From NCBI RefSeq assembly GCF_014857905.1, contig NZ_JACYXE010000005.1, positions 62,001 to 126,000 on the forward strand: 64,000 nucleotides of DNA. Reading direction: 5' to 3'. Shown here in pieces: positions 26,939-37,081 of this stretch. Source of the DNA: Agilicoccus flavus (GTDB lineage: Bacteria > Actinomycetota > Actinomycetes > Actinomycetales > Dermatophilaceae). Under the pieces are notes generated by a model. It was not told the origin of the DNA and ran no database searches. It was given only the letters and a program-made list of their open reading frames with translations. How positions within the stretch are numbered: the stretch's first letter is position 1; every line of letters begins with the position of its first letter. The translations under genes and the position numbers were made by a program.

Positions 26939-27808
26939 ATGACGGAGATCGACCCACGGCCCGACGCGGCGACCGGCCCACCCCCCTCGGTCCTGTCCAT
27001 CGCCGGCAGCGACCCATCCGGCGGCGCCGGCATCCAGGCCGACCTCAAGACCTTCTCGGCCCTGGGCGCCTACGGCATGGCCGCGATCACGGCGCTGACC
27101 GCACAGAACACGCGCGGGGTGAGCGGCGTGCACGTCGTGCCGGCCGCGTTCGTGCTCGACCAGGTCGAGGCGATCCTCGACGACGTGCGGGTCGACGCCA
27201 TCAAGCTCGGGATGCTCGCGAACGCCCGGATCGCGCGCGCGGTGGGCGAGGTGCTCGACCGGCTGGGCACCGGACCCGACGAGCGCGGCGCTCCGTACGT
27301 CGTCCTCGACCCGGTCATGGTCGCGACGTCCGGCGACCGCCTCCTCGACGAGGACGCGGCGCAGGCCGTGCGCGAGCTCATGCCGCGCGCGAGCATCGTC
27401 ACCCCCAACCTCGCCGAGACCGCGGTCCTGCTCGACGCCGACCCCGCCACCGACCTCGACGGGTTGCGCGAGCAGGCGCAGGCCCTGCGGGCGGCGGGCG
27501 CGCACCGCGTGCTCGCCAAGGGCGGGCACCTGCGCGGCGGCGGCGCGACGGACGTGTTCGCCGACGAACACGGCGTCGTCGACCTGCGCGGGCGCCGCGT
27601 CGACGCGCGGACCACCCACGGCACCGGCTGCACCCTGTCATCGGCGCTCGCCGCCCTGCGCCCGCGGCGCGGCGACTGGGCCACGACCTGCACCGACGCG
27701 AAGGTGTGGCTGACCGACGCCATCGAGGCCGGGCCCGGCCTCCACATCGGGCGCGGCGAGGGCCACGGACCCGTCCACCACTTCCACGCCCTCTGGGGGG
27801 ACCGATGA
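26939..27808 (+). CDS. thiD: bifunctional HMP kinase / HMP-P kinase
   Basis: ThiD phosphorylates hydroxymethylpyrimidine twice to HMP-PP. The 289-residue ribokinase-fold protein has the typical VLSIAGSDPSGGAGIQADLK at about 18-37, TALTAQNTRGVSGVHVVP near 51, DAIKLGMLANA near 87, VLDPVMVATSGDRLLDEDA near 121 and the catalytic THGTGCTLSSALAA near 223. The ATG has GAGGAG six bases upstream. Its stop overlaps tenA (ATGA). Confidence 0.96.
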   Translation: MTEIDPRPDAATGPPPSVLSIAGSDPSGGAGIQADLKTFSALGAYGMAAITALTAQNTRGVSGVHVVPAAFVLDQVEAILDDVRVDAIKLGMLANARIARAVGEVLDRLGTGPDERGAPYVVLDPVMVATSGDRLLDEDAAQAVRELMPRASIVTPNLAETAVLLDADPATDLDGLREQAQALRAAGAHRVLAKGGHLRGGGATDVFADEHGVVDLRGRRVDARTTHGTGCTLSSALAALRPRRGDWATTCTDAKVWLTDAIEAGPGLHIGRGEGHGPVHHFHALWGDR

Positions 27809-28545
27809 ACGACTCGACCCTGACGCGACCGGCGCTCGTCGACCCCGGTGACGCCGCAGACCCCGGTGACGCCGCAGACTCCGCCGGCGGCGGCCCCCGC
27901 TTCACCGACGAGGCGTGGGCCGCGACGGCCGGCCTCCGGGCCGCGATCGACGCCCTGCCCTTCCTGTCGGAGCTGCGCGACGGCACCCTGCCCGAGGCGA
28001 CGTTCCGGCACTATATGACCCAGGACGCCCTCTACCTCGCCCGGTACGGCCGGGCCCTCGCGTTCGCGGCGGCGCAGAGCCCGTCGACGGACGAGCTCGT
28101 CTTCTTCGCCGAGCGGGCGCGCGACTGCATCGTCGTCGAGCGGGAGCTGCACGCGGCGCGGATCACCGACCCCGACGGGGCCGCGCTCTCACCGACGTGC
28201 GCGGCGTACTCGTCCTACCTGCTCTCGCTCGCCGGCGAGGGCTGCTACCCGGTCCTCGTCGCGGGCGTGCTGCCCTGCTTCTGGATCTACGACGACGTGG
28301 GCACGCGCCTGAGGGCCGACGTCGACGATCTCGGCGCCCACCCGTTCGGCGACTGGATCGGCACGTACGGCGACCCGGTCTTCGCCGAGCAGACCCGGCA
28401 GGCCCGGGACATCGCCGACGCCGCCGCGCGGGCCGCCTCGCCGGCCGTCCGGGCGCGGATGCTCGAGGCGTTCGTCGCCGCGAGCCGGTACGAGTGGATG
28501 TTCTGGGACGCCGCGTACCGGCTCGAGGGGTGGCCCGTCGGCTGA
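27805..28545 (+). CDS. tenA: TenA-family thiaminase II / aminopyrimidine hydrolase
   Basis: TenA proteins hydrolyse thiamine breakdown products such as aminomethyl-HMP to HMP for salvage. The 246-residue helical protein has FLSELRDGTLPEATFRHYMT at about 53-72, followed by QDALYLARYGRAL and the conserved pocket Cys in YSSYLLSLAGEGCYPVLVA near 143. The family glutamate is seen in WIGTYGDPVFAEQ. It is the last gene of the riboswitch-controlled operon thiM-thiE-thiD-tenA; thiC and thiG are not here, so the operon mainly supports salvage. Residues 14-25 include a small direct repeat (DPGDAA twice). Confidence 0.9.
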   Translation: MNDSTLTRPALVDPGDAADPGDAADSAGGGPRFTDEAWAATAGLRAAIDALPFLSELRDGTLPEATFRHYMTQDALYLARYGRALAFAAAQSPSTDELVFFAERARDCIVVERELHAARITDPDGAALSPTCAAYSSYLLSLAGEGCYPVLVAGVLPCFWIYDDVGTRLRADVDDLGAHPFGDWIGTYGDPVFAEQTRQARDIADAAARAASPAVRARMLEAFVAASRYEWMFWDAAYRLEGWPVG

Positions 28546-28562
28546 GGCCGGCGCCGGCTCAG
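28541..28562. terminator. short convergent palindrome after tenA
   Basis: CTGAGGCCGGCGCCGGCTCAG is nearly self-complementary and contains the stop codons of both convergent genes. Confidence 0.4.
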
Positions 28563-29491
28563 TCCGCGACCACGCCCGTCCAGCCGGTGGCCGCGCGGCC
28601 GGCGTAGCGGATGTCGGCGCCCGACTGGTCGTTGCCGTTCGCGTCGAGGTACACGCGGACGTCGCCCGCGCGGGTGATGCCCACGAGGGGGCGCGCGGAG
28701 CCGGTCGAGCACTCGCCGACGGCGACGTGGGAGAACACCTGCCACCCCTTCGCCGCGAGCCGGCGGCTGCTCACCTTCGTGGGCGTCGCGCGCGGCACGA
28801 CGTAGGCGACGAGCCCGCCGGAGCGGTTGGCGCCGACGAGGTCGTCGGCGGCCTTCCCGCCGGGCAGCTTCCACCAGCCCGCGTAGCCCAGGGACGTGAC
28901 GCCGCTCCAGCCGCGCGTGGCGACCGTGCCCGCGCCGACCGGGCGATGGTCGGCGCCGACCGTGTAGCGCTTGAGCCCGCCCGTCGTCGTCAGGCCGTAG
29001 AGGTAGGGGCCGGCGTAGGTGAGCGAGCGGATCGACCCCCAGCCGCGGGAGAGGACCGCGTCGGTCAGGCTCAGGCGGCCTCCGGCGGCGGTCCGGTCGA
29101 CGACGGACACGAGGTGCAGGGCGCCGGCGCGGTCGATGGCGTAGTGCCGGTCGATCGAGACGCCCGCGCTCGACGACGTGCCGAGGTAGACGACGGCCGT
29201 GGGCGTGTACGCGAGCTTGACGCCCATCGGGTACAGGGCACCCTTGGCGCCGCGCACGGCGCCGAGCGCGAGCGACCCGTCGGGGCGGACGACGGTCACG
29301 GCCGTCCGGCACGTGGCCGGGACGGGCACGGCCGCCGCGGCGGCGGGGCGTGCGGCCGCGACCGGCGCGGCCGGCGCCGCGGAGGCGGCGGGGCTCGGCG
29401 CGGCGCCGAACGTGAGCGCCCCGGCGAGCAGGGCGGGGACGACGTGGGCGACGCGGCGGGCGGCGGCGCGCGAGCGCAGGGGGAATGACAC
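28559..29491 (-). CDS. secreted protein with tachylectin-like repeats
   Basis: A 310-residue exported protein. It starts VSFPLRSRAAARRV, then a hydrophobic core LLAGALTFGAAP and an Ala/Pro-rich region consistent with a Sec signal peptide. The mature part contains repeated WGSIRSLTYAGPYLYGLTTT- and WSGVTSLGYAGWWKL-type blades, as in tachylectin-2-like beta-propellers, and ends with RVYLDANGNDQSGADIRY. Such propellers often bind sugars, but no ligand is known. The GTG at 29491 is preferred because GAGG precedes it by five bases; an upstream GTG at 29521 would add ten residues. The 5' region up to 29.6 kb is its leader. Confidence 0.75.
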   Translation of the reverse strand: MSFPLRSRAAARRVAHVVPALLAGALTFGAAPSPAASAAPAAPVAAARPAAAAAVPVPATCRTAVTVVRPDGSLALGAVRGAKGALYPMGVKLAYTPTAVVYLGTSSSAGVSIDRHYAIDRAGALHLVSVVDRTAAGGRLSLTDAVLSRGWGSIRSLTYAGPYLYGLTTTGGLKRYTVGADHRPVGAGTVATRGWSGVTSLGYAGWWKLPGGKAADDLVGANRSGGLVAYVVPRATPTKVSSRRLAAKGWQVFSHVAVGECSTGSARPLVGITRAGDVRVYLDANGNDQSGADIRYAGRAATGWTGVVAD

Positions 29492-29759
29492 GGGGGCCTC
29501 GACTTCGGTGAACGGCGACACGGATACGGACGGATCGCTCGCACGCCGGGAGGTCGGTCGGTCCGGTCGAGGCGCCCCCGCATCCTCGGCCGCTCCCGCG
29601 GGTCATGATCCAGGCAGCAGGGTAGACGCCCCGACCGCCGCGTGGGTACGCCGGATCGATACATCGCGCGAGAGGCGTTGCCGTGCACGTGTTCCCACCG
29701 AGACCCCTTCGCGCGACCGGGTCCGCCGCACCCTGCTGGAGGCACCCGGGCCGTCGTCC

Positions 29760-30237
29760 GTCACGCGATGCCGCGTCGCGGTCGTCACGCTTCTCGCCGC
29801 CCCCCCTCGTCGGCTGTTCCGGGTCCCCGGGACCCCCGACGGGTCGCCCGTCGACCAGTCCCCCGGAGTGTTCGCCCACCCGGGATGCGCCGGCGCCGCC
29901 GGAGGCCGGCCGCGTCGGCATCACCCGCGGGTCGGGGACGGCAGACACCTTCATCGGTTCGTTCCGGGGGCCGGACGACGTGTCGTCGTTCGAGGCCAGG
30001 GACGACGGGACCAGGGTCGCGAAGGTCCCGGTCCGGGTGGGGCGTCGCGTTCTGCCCACGATCGACGTCGTCGGCGTGGCGGGCACCGTGGGCACGGGGC
30101 GGGTCGACCTGGCCCCCACGACCTCGGGGATCCCGGGGCCGGGGCCGACCGGGTTCACCGTGCCCGGGCCCGGCTGTCGGGAGGTCTCGCTCCGCGACGA
30201 CCCCCGGGTTCGAGTCGTCGTCTCCGTCGCCCGGTGA
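29760..30237 (+). pseudogene. putative lipoprotein gene, apparently frameshifted
   Basis: From about 29880 to the stop at 30235-30237 the frame has strong coding character (G/C in almost every third position) and gives a domain with TADTFIGSFRGPDDVSSFEA and PTIDVVGVAGTVGTGRVDL. Just upstream, this frame reads PPLVGCSGSPGPP, a lipobox, while the adjacent frame reads TRCRVAVVTLLAA, a signal-peptide core. The two join if the run of seven C at 29790-29796 had six. No ATG/GTG/TTG precedes the signal core in its frame, so a second lesion at the start is likely. I read it as a decayed or mis-sequenced secreted lipoprotein of unknown family. Confidence 0.5.
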
Positions 30238-30340
30238 CACGGGCTCCGGGCCGCACGAGCGAGCGGGGCAGCCCGGCGCGCGGGACGTCCGCGTCGGTGC
30301 GGCCCTTCGCGTCGGTGCGGTGCGGCGGGCCCGGAACGCG

Positions 30341-30377
30341 GAGAAGCTGCCCGCCGGGTCCCGGCGGGCAGCTTCTC
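30341..30377. terminator. strong hairpin terminator downstream of clpB
   Basis: A perfect 17-bp stem (GAGAAGCTGCCCGCCGG and its complement) with a 3-nt loop lies between clpB and the convergent lipoprotein remnant. Confidence 0.85.
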
Positions 30378-30414
30378 TGTGGAGCGTCGGTCACGCAGCG
30401 TCGGTCGAACGCAG

Positions 30415-33042
<2,628 letters not shown>

Positions 33043-33098
33043 GGTGGGGCGGCTCCTGGTCCGTCGGAATGATGTCTGCTCAGGACAACCGGCTCGAA

Positions 33099-33119
33099 GT
33101 TGCGTCTATTCCGCTCAAC
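33099..33119. promoter_or_regulatory. HAIR-like HspR binding site upstream of clpB
   Basis: GTTGCGT-CTATTCC-GCTCAAC resembles the HspR operator CTTGAGT-N7-ACTCAAG, with 5 of 7 matches in each half and the exact 7-bp spacing. It lies 57-77 bp upstream of the clpB start, and clpB is a typical HspR target in actinobacteria. Confidence 0.5.
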
Positions 33120-33150
33120 TCTGGGTCATCCGCCCTGCTCATCGAACGCA

Positions 33151-33186
33151 CGCCGCCCCCTGACACCGGGGTGGCAGGGGGCGGCG
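33151..33186. terminator. hairpin terminator
   Basis: CGCCGCCCCCTG pairs perfectly with CAGGGGGCGGCG around a 12-nt loop, just downstream of the stop of the small membrane protein gene on the minus strand. Confidence 0.75.
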
Positions 33187-33204
33187 CATCGCTGGGGGAA
33201 CCGG

Positions 33205-33813
33205 TCAGATGCCGCCGTCGCGGCGACGCTCGGCGGCCCGGCGGACCTCCTCCTCGCGGGTCAGGCCCGACCCGCCGGCCTCGCGCAGGCCGCCGGAGTG
33301 GGCGCCGCGGTCGTAGGTGCCGTCCTCGCGGGCCCCGTGGCCGATCCGGTCGTCGTCGCGACCCACGACGCGCTCCTCGTGGCGCAGGTCCCGCTCGTCG
33401 CGGCCCACGGCGTGGTCGTCGCGGCGCAGGTCGTGGTCGCCGCGACCCACCGCGCGGTCGTCGTGGCCGACGGCGCGCTCGTCGTGACGGTCGGCGGCGC
33501 GGTCCTTCTTCGCCAGCTCGGCGCGCGTCTTCTCGAGCTCCTTCTCCTGCGCCCGCTGCTGCTTCTCGAGGTCGCGGCGCTCGCGGTGGGTGCGGTAGCG
33601 GCGCTTGCCGGCCGACGTCATGAGCCAGATGCCCAGCAGCAGGAGCAGCACGGCCGCCGCACCCATGAGCATCATGGTCAGCGGGGTCAGGGAGAGCGTG
33701 TTGTTGAACATCTCGACGGTCGAGGCCTGCGCCCCCGCTGAGGACGCCACCCAGAGGCCGGCTCCGGCGACGATGAGGGCGATGAGGATGAGCAGGACGC
33801 CGAGGACGGCCAT
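33205..33813 (-). CDS. membrane protein with charged heptapeptide-repeat tail
   Basis: A 202-residue protein with two membrane spans (AVLGVLLILIALIVAGAGLW and LTMMLMGAAAVLLLLLGIWL) separated by a short loop, followed by a basic coiled-coil segment (KRRYRTHRERRDLEKQQRAQ). The tail then carries about seven tandem seven-residue units of the type D-E/D-R-A-V-G-R/H (for example DERAVGH, DDRAVGR, DDHAVGR, DERDLRH, EERVVGR). The layout of two spans plus cytoplasmic coiled coil is like LapA-domain proteins. Function unknown; the tail may bind nucleic acid or partner proteins. The ATG at 33813 is chosen because the first membrane span begins at once. Confidence 0.8.
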   Translation of the reverse strand: MAVLGVLLILIALIVAGAGLWVASSAGAQASTVEMFNNTLSLTPLTMMLMGAAAVLLLLLGIWLMTSAGKRRYRTHRERRDLEKQQRAQEKELEKTRAELAKKDRAADRHDERAVGHDDRAVGRGDHDLRRDDHAVGRDERDLRHEERVVGRDDDRIGHGAREDGTYDRGAHSGGLREAGGSGLTREEEVRRAAERRRDGGI

Positions 33814-33959
33814 GGCTACTCCTTCGTCGGTCCGGCCGAGGGCCGGCCGTGGTTGTGGGAGAGGTCGGGAACGCTGGGACAGTACCCATTCGACCCCCCG
33901 CCACTCCCCCGCACCCGCAGGCGCGCCGGACCACCCGGCCCGCGACGTCTCCCGGGAGG

Positions 33960-34063
33960 AAGATCCGTACGGACGACATCGACCGCGGCGCCGATCCCAT
34001 CGGCCCAGGTCACCGGGGTGCGAGTCCGCGCACACCGCGATCCATGTCGTCCGTACGGTTCTT
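33960..34063. repeat. 104-bp palindromic element, copy 2
   Basis: Arms 33960-33983 and 34040-34063 match in 21 of 24 positions as an inverted repeat with a 56-bp spacer. The arms share CCGTACGGACGACAT with the element at 3751-3854. It lies in the gap between gntK (whose stop is at 34095, minus strand) and the 33205-33813 gene. Confidence 0.8.
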
Positions 34064-34094
34064 CGATCCTCGGGACCGTCTCTCGGCCCGCCCG

Positions 34095-35639
34095 TCATCC
34101 GGCGAAGATCGTCACCGCCTCGGCGACGGACTCCGACAGGGCGACGACGCGGGATCGCAGCTCGCGGTAGGCGCGGACGTCGGCCTGCGAGGCGATCGTG
34201 GGTTCCGAGTCCTGCCCGGCGGGCAGGAGGGCGAGGCCGGCCAGCGGCGAGTCGGCGCGGCCGAGCCCGTACAGCGCGAGGGCCGCGGCGCCGAGGGCCG
34301 AGCCCTCCGCCCCACCGGTGACGGTCAGCGGCCGGGCGAGCGCGGAGGCGAGCACGACGCGCCACAGCGCGGAGCGGAACACCCCGCCCGTGGCGCGCAC
34401 GGACTCGACGGGGTGGACGGCGTCGAGGTCGTCGAGGATCGTCGACATCTGCAGCGCGACCCCCTCGATGGCGGCGCGCACGAAGTGGCCGCGGGTGTGC
34501 GAGCGGCGCACGCCGAGGTACGCGCCCGGCAGGTCGGGGTTCCACAGGGGGGCCCGCTCGGCGAGCAGGTACGGAAGCATGACGAGCCCGTCGCACCCGA
34601 CGGGCACGGAACGCGCCATCGACAGCAGCTCGGCGTCGACATGCGCGTCCTCCTGCCCCGCCCGCGCCTTGAGCAGGTCGCGAGCGAAGACGTCGCCGCA
34701 CCAGCGGACGACGACGCCGCCGTTGCTCACGGCGCCCCCGACGACCCACGTCTGCTCGGTGAGGGCGTAGCAGAACAGGCCGCCGCCGTGGTCGACGACC
34801 GGCCCGTCGACGGCCATCCGCAGCGCGCCGCTCGTGCCGAGGGAGAGCCCGACCACACCGGGCGTCAGCGCGCCGGTGCCGAGGTTGCCGAGGGGTCCGT
34901 CGCCGGCGCCGAGCACCACCCCCGTGGCCGTCGGCAGCCCGATGCGGGCGGCGACGGACCGGCTCAGCCCGAGCGCGGAGGTGGTCGGCAGCACGGGCGG
35001 GAGCTGCTCGTACTCGACGCCGGCGAGCTCGAGCGCGGTCGGGTTCCAGTCGCGGGTCGTCAGGTCGAGCAGGCCGGTGCCCGACGCGCACGACAGCTCG
35101 GTGGCGAGCGTGCCGGTCAGCGCCTGGATGATCCAGTCCTTGAGCCCGATCCAGCTCGTCACCTTCGCGCACAGCTCGGGCTCGTTCCGGCGGAACCACA
35201 TGAGCTTCGCCAGCGGCGAGAACGAGTGAACCGGCGTCCCCGACACGCGGTGCAGCTCGGCGGCGCGGGGGTCGGCGCGCAGCTCGCGGGCGATGTCGCC
35301 GGCCCGCGAGTCGGCCCACGTGAGCAGCGGCGTCAGGGGGCGACCGCCGGGCCCGAGGCCGATGAGCCCGTGCATCGCCGAGCTGAGCGAGATGGCGACG
35401 ACCTTCGCGCCGCCGGCCGCCTCCGCGGCCTCCGAGAGGGAGGCCATCACGGCGGCGAGCACGACCTGCGGGTCCTGCACCTCCCATCCGGGCTTGGGGT
35501 GCAGCAGCGGGTACTCGCGGACGACGGTGTGCCGCCAGGACGAGTCGATGCCGAACGCCGACGCCTTCGCGGCGGTCGTGCCGACGTCCAGGCCGATGAC
35601 GACCTCGGCGGGAGGCAGGACCACGTCGTCTTCGCTCAT
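34095..35639 (-). CDS. gntK: gluconokinase, FGGY family
   Basis: This FGGY carbohydrate kinase of 514 residues should phosphorylate D-gluconate to 6-phosphogluconate. It has the N-terminal phosphate loop VIGLDVGTTAAKASAF at about 14-29 and SSAMHGLIGLGPGGRPLTPL at about 83-102. The segments SGTPVHSFSPLAKLMWFRRN near 131 and SCASGTGLLDLTTRDWNPTA near 170 are characteristic of GntK-type FGGY kinases rather than xylulokinase. LSLGTSGALRMAVDGPV near 262 and TGGVFRSALWRVVLA near 421 follow. The ATG overlaps the uxuB stop by 4 nt, so it is the last gene of uxaC-uxuB-gntK. A gluconate kinase there makes sense if mannonate is converted to gluconate by the LarA homologue at 50168. Confidence 0.85.
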   Translation of the reverse strand: MSEDDVVLPPAEVVIGLDVGTTAAKASAFGIDSSWRHTVVREYPLLHPKPGWEVQDPQVVLAAVMASLSEAAEAAGGAKVVAISLSSAMHGLIGLGPGGRPLTPLLTWADSRAGDIARELRADPRAAELHRVSGTPVHSFSPLAKLMWFRRNEPELCAKVTSWIGLKDWIIQALTGTLATELSCASGTGLLDLTTRDWNPTALELAGVEYEQLPPVLPTTSALGLSRSVAARIGLPTATGVVLGAGDGPLGNLGTGALTPGVVGLSLGTSGALRMAVDGPVVDHGGGLFCYALTEQTWVVGGAVSNGGVVVRWCGDVFARDLLKARAGQEDAHVDAELLSMARSVPVGCDGLVMLPYLLAERAPLWNPDLPGAYLGVRRSHTRGHFVRAAIEGVALQMSTILDDLDAVHPVESVRATGGVFRSALWRVVLASALARPLTVTGGAEGSALGAAALALYGLGRADSPLAGLALLPAGQDSEPTIASQADVRAYRELRSRVVALSESVAEAVTIFAG

Positions 35640-37081
35640 GTCGCCGATTCTCTCCCGTTCAGCTCCTCCGCGAGGGCGAACACCTCCTGCGACAAGGCGC
35701 GCGCGTCCTCGCCGTCGAAGCCGAGGTGCGCGACGACCGCCGAGGCGGCCTGACGCAGCGGGCCCGCGACGAGCGGGGCGAGCGTGTCGGCCTTCGGGTC
35801 GGTCACGGGCGCGCCGACGCCGCGCAGGTGCAGCAGCCACGCGGCCACGACGCGGGAGGCCGCCGTCGTCGGCTCCCCCGCGGCGCGGGCGGCGCGCAGG
35901 ACGGGCACGATCCGGATGGGCAGCTTCTGGCTGCCGTCGGAGGCGATCTGCGCGAGCAGGTGGCGGATGCGCGGGTTCTCGTACCGCTCGACCAGGGCGG
36001 CGCGGTACGCGTTCACCTCGTCGGCTTGCAGATCGAGATGGCCGCCGGCGAGGTCCCACCACGCCTCGACCCACCCGCGCACCTGCGGGTCGGCGATCGC
36101 GTCCGCGACGGTCGCGTGGCCGAGGATCGTCGCCGCGTACGCCATGAGCGAGTGGGAGCCGTTGAGGAGCCACAGCTTGCGCGTCTCGAAGGGGGTGATG
36201 TCGTCGACGAAGCGGGCGCCCGCGTCCTCCCAGGCGGGCCGGCCCGCGGCGAACTCGCCCGCGAGCACCCACTCGGTGAACGGCTCGGTGACGACGAGGG
36301 CGGGGTCGTCGACGCCCCCGCCCTCACCGCCCCCCACGACGCCGGCCGCGTCTCCGTCCACCTCGCCGCCACTCGCGAGGGCCGCGCGGTCCTCGTCCGT
36401 CGTCCGCGGGGTGATCCGGTCGACCATCGTCGTCACGACGGCGATGTTCTCGTCGATCCACGCGGCGAGGTCCTCGTCGACCGCGTCGGCGAGGTCGAGG
36501 ACGACGGCGCGGACCATCTCGCCGTTGTCGGGCACGTTGTCGCACGGCACGAGGGTGATGGGGCCGGCGCCGGCGGCGCGGCGCGCGGCGAGCCCGGCCA
36601 CGAGGCGCCCCGGCGCGGTCCGCACGTCGGCGCGCGGGTCGGCGGCGAGCGCCTCGATGTCGGCGGCCACCTCGGGGTCGTCGCGGTCGAGGCCACCCTC
36701 GGGCCCGCGGCGGTAGCCGGCCTCGGTGATGGTGCTCGTGACGAGGACGACCGCCGGGTCGGCGAGGTGGCCGCGCCACGCCTCGAGGTCGTCGCCGGGA
36801 TGGACGGCGGACAGCGACGAGATCACCTCGGTCCGGTCGCCGTCGGCCGCGCGGATCGCGAGGGTGTAGAGGCCGTCGGAGGGGGCGAGGTCCTCCGCGA
36901 CGGCCGGGGAGCGGCCCGTGAACGCGGCGATGCCCCACTCGCCGGCGTCGCCGGCGTGCTGCGTGTACCAGGCCTGGTGGGCGCGGAAGAAGTTGCCGGC
37001 GCCGAGGTGGACGTGGCGGACGGGGGCGGCGCGGCGGCCGTCGGTGGCGCGGGACAGGCGGCGGGACGTCGTGGGGCTCAC
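35636..37081 (-). CDS. uxuB: fructuronate reductase (mannitol dehydrogenase family)
   Basis: This NAD-dependent polyol dehydrogenase family enzyme of 481 residues is expected to reduce D-fructuronate to D-mannonate. Motifs are the nucleotide-binding HLGAGNFFRAHQAWYTQHAG at about 25-44, VPCDNVPDNGEMVRAVV near 178-194, MVDRITPRTTDED near 220, and the catalytic Lys/Asn/His region ETRKLWLLNGSHSLMAYA near 295-312. A Gly/Asp/Glu-rich insertion (GGEVDGDAAGVVGGGEGGG) at about 238-256 is unusual for the family. The GTG start overlaps the uxaC stop (GTGA), and the stop overlaps gntK. The uxaC partner supports the fructuronate assignment over mannitol. Confidence 0.88.
   Translation of the reverse strand: MSPTTSRRLSRATDGRRAAPVRHVHLGAGNFFRAHQAWYTQHAGDAGEWGIAAFTGRSPAVAEDLAPSDGLYTLAIRAADGDRTEVISSLSAVHPGDDLEAWRGHLADPAVVLVTSTITEAGYRRGPEGGLDRDDPEVAADIEALAADPRADVRTAPGRLVAGLAARRAAGAGPITLVPCDNVPDNGEMVRAVVLDLADAVDEDLAAWIDENIAVVTTMVDRITPRTTDEDRAALASGGEVDGDAAGVVGGGEGGGVDDPALVVTEPFTEWVLAGEFAAGRPAWEDAGARFVDDITPFETRKLWLLNGSHSLMAYAATILGHATVADAIADPQVRGWVEAWWDLAGGHLDLQADEVNAYRAALVERYENPRIRHLLAQIASDGSQKLPIRIVPVLRAARAAGEPTTAASRVVAAWLLHLRGVGAPVTDPKADTLAPLVAGPLRQAASAVVAHLGFDGEDARALSQEVFALAEELNGRESAT

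Noticed and set aside
34095-35639. Reading the FGGY kinase as xylulokinase
   Set aside because: The segments SGTPVHSFSPLAKLMWFRRN and SCASGTGLLDLTTRDW fit gluconokinase better, and there is no xylose isomerase nearby.
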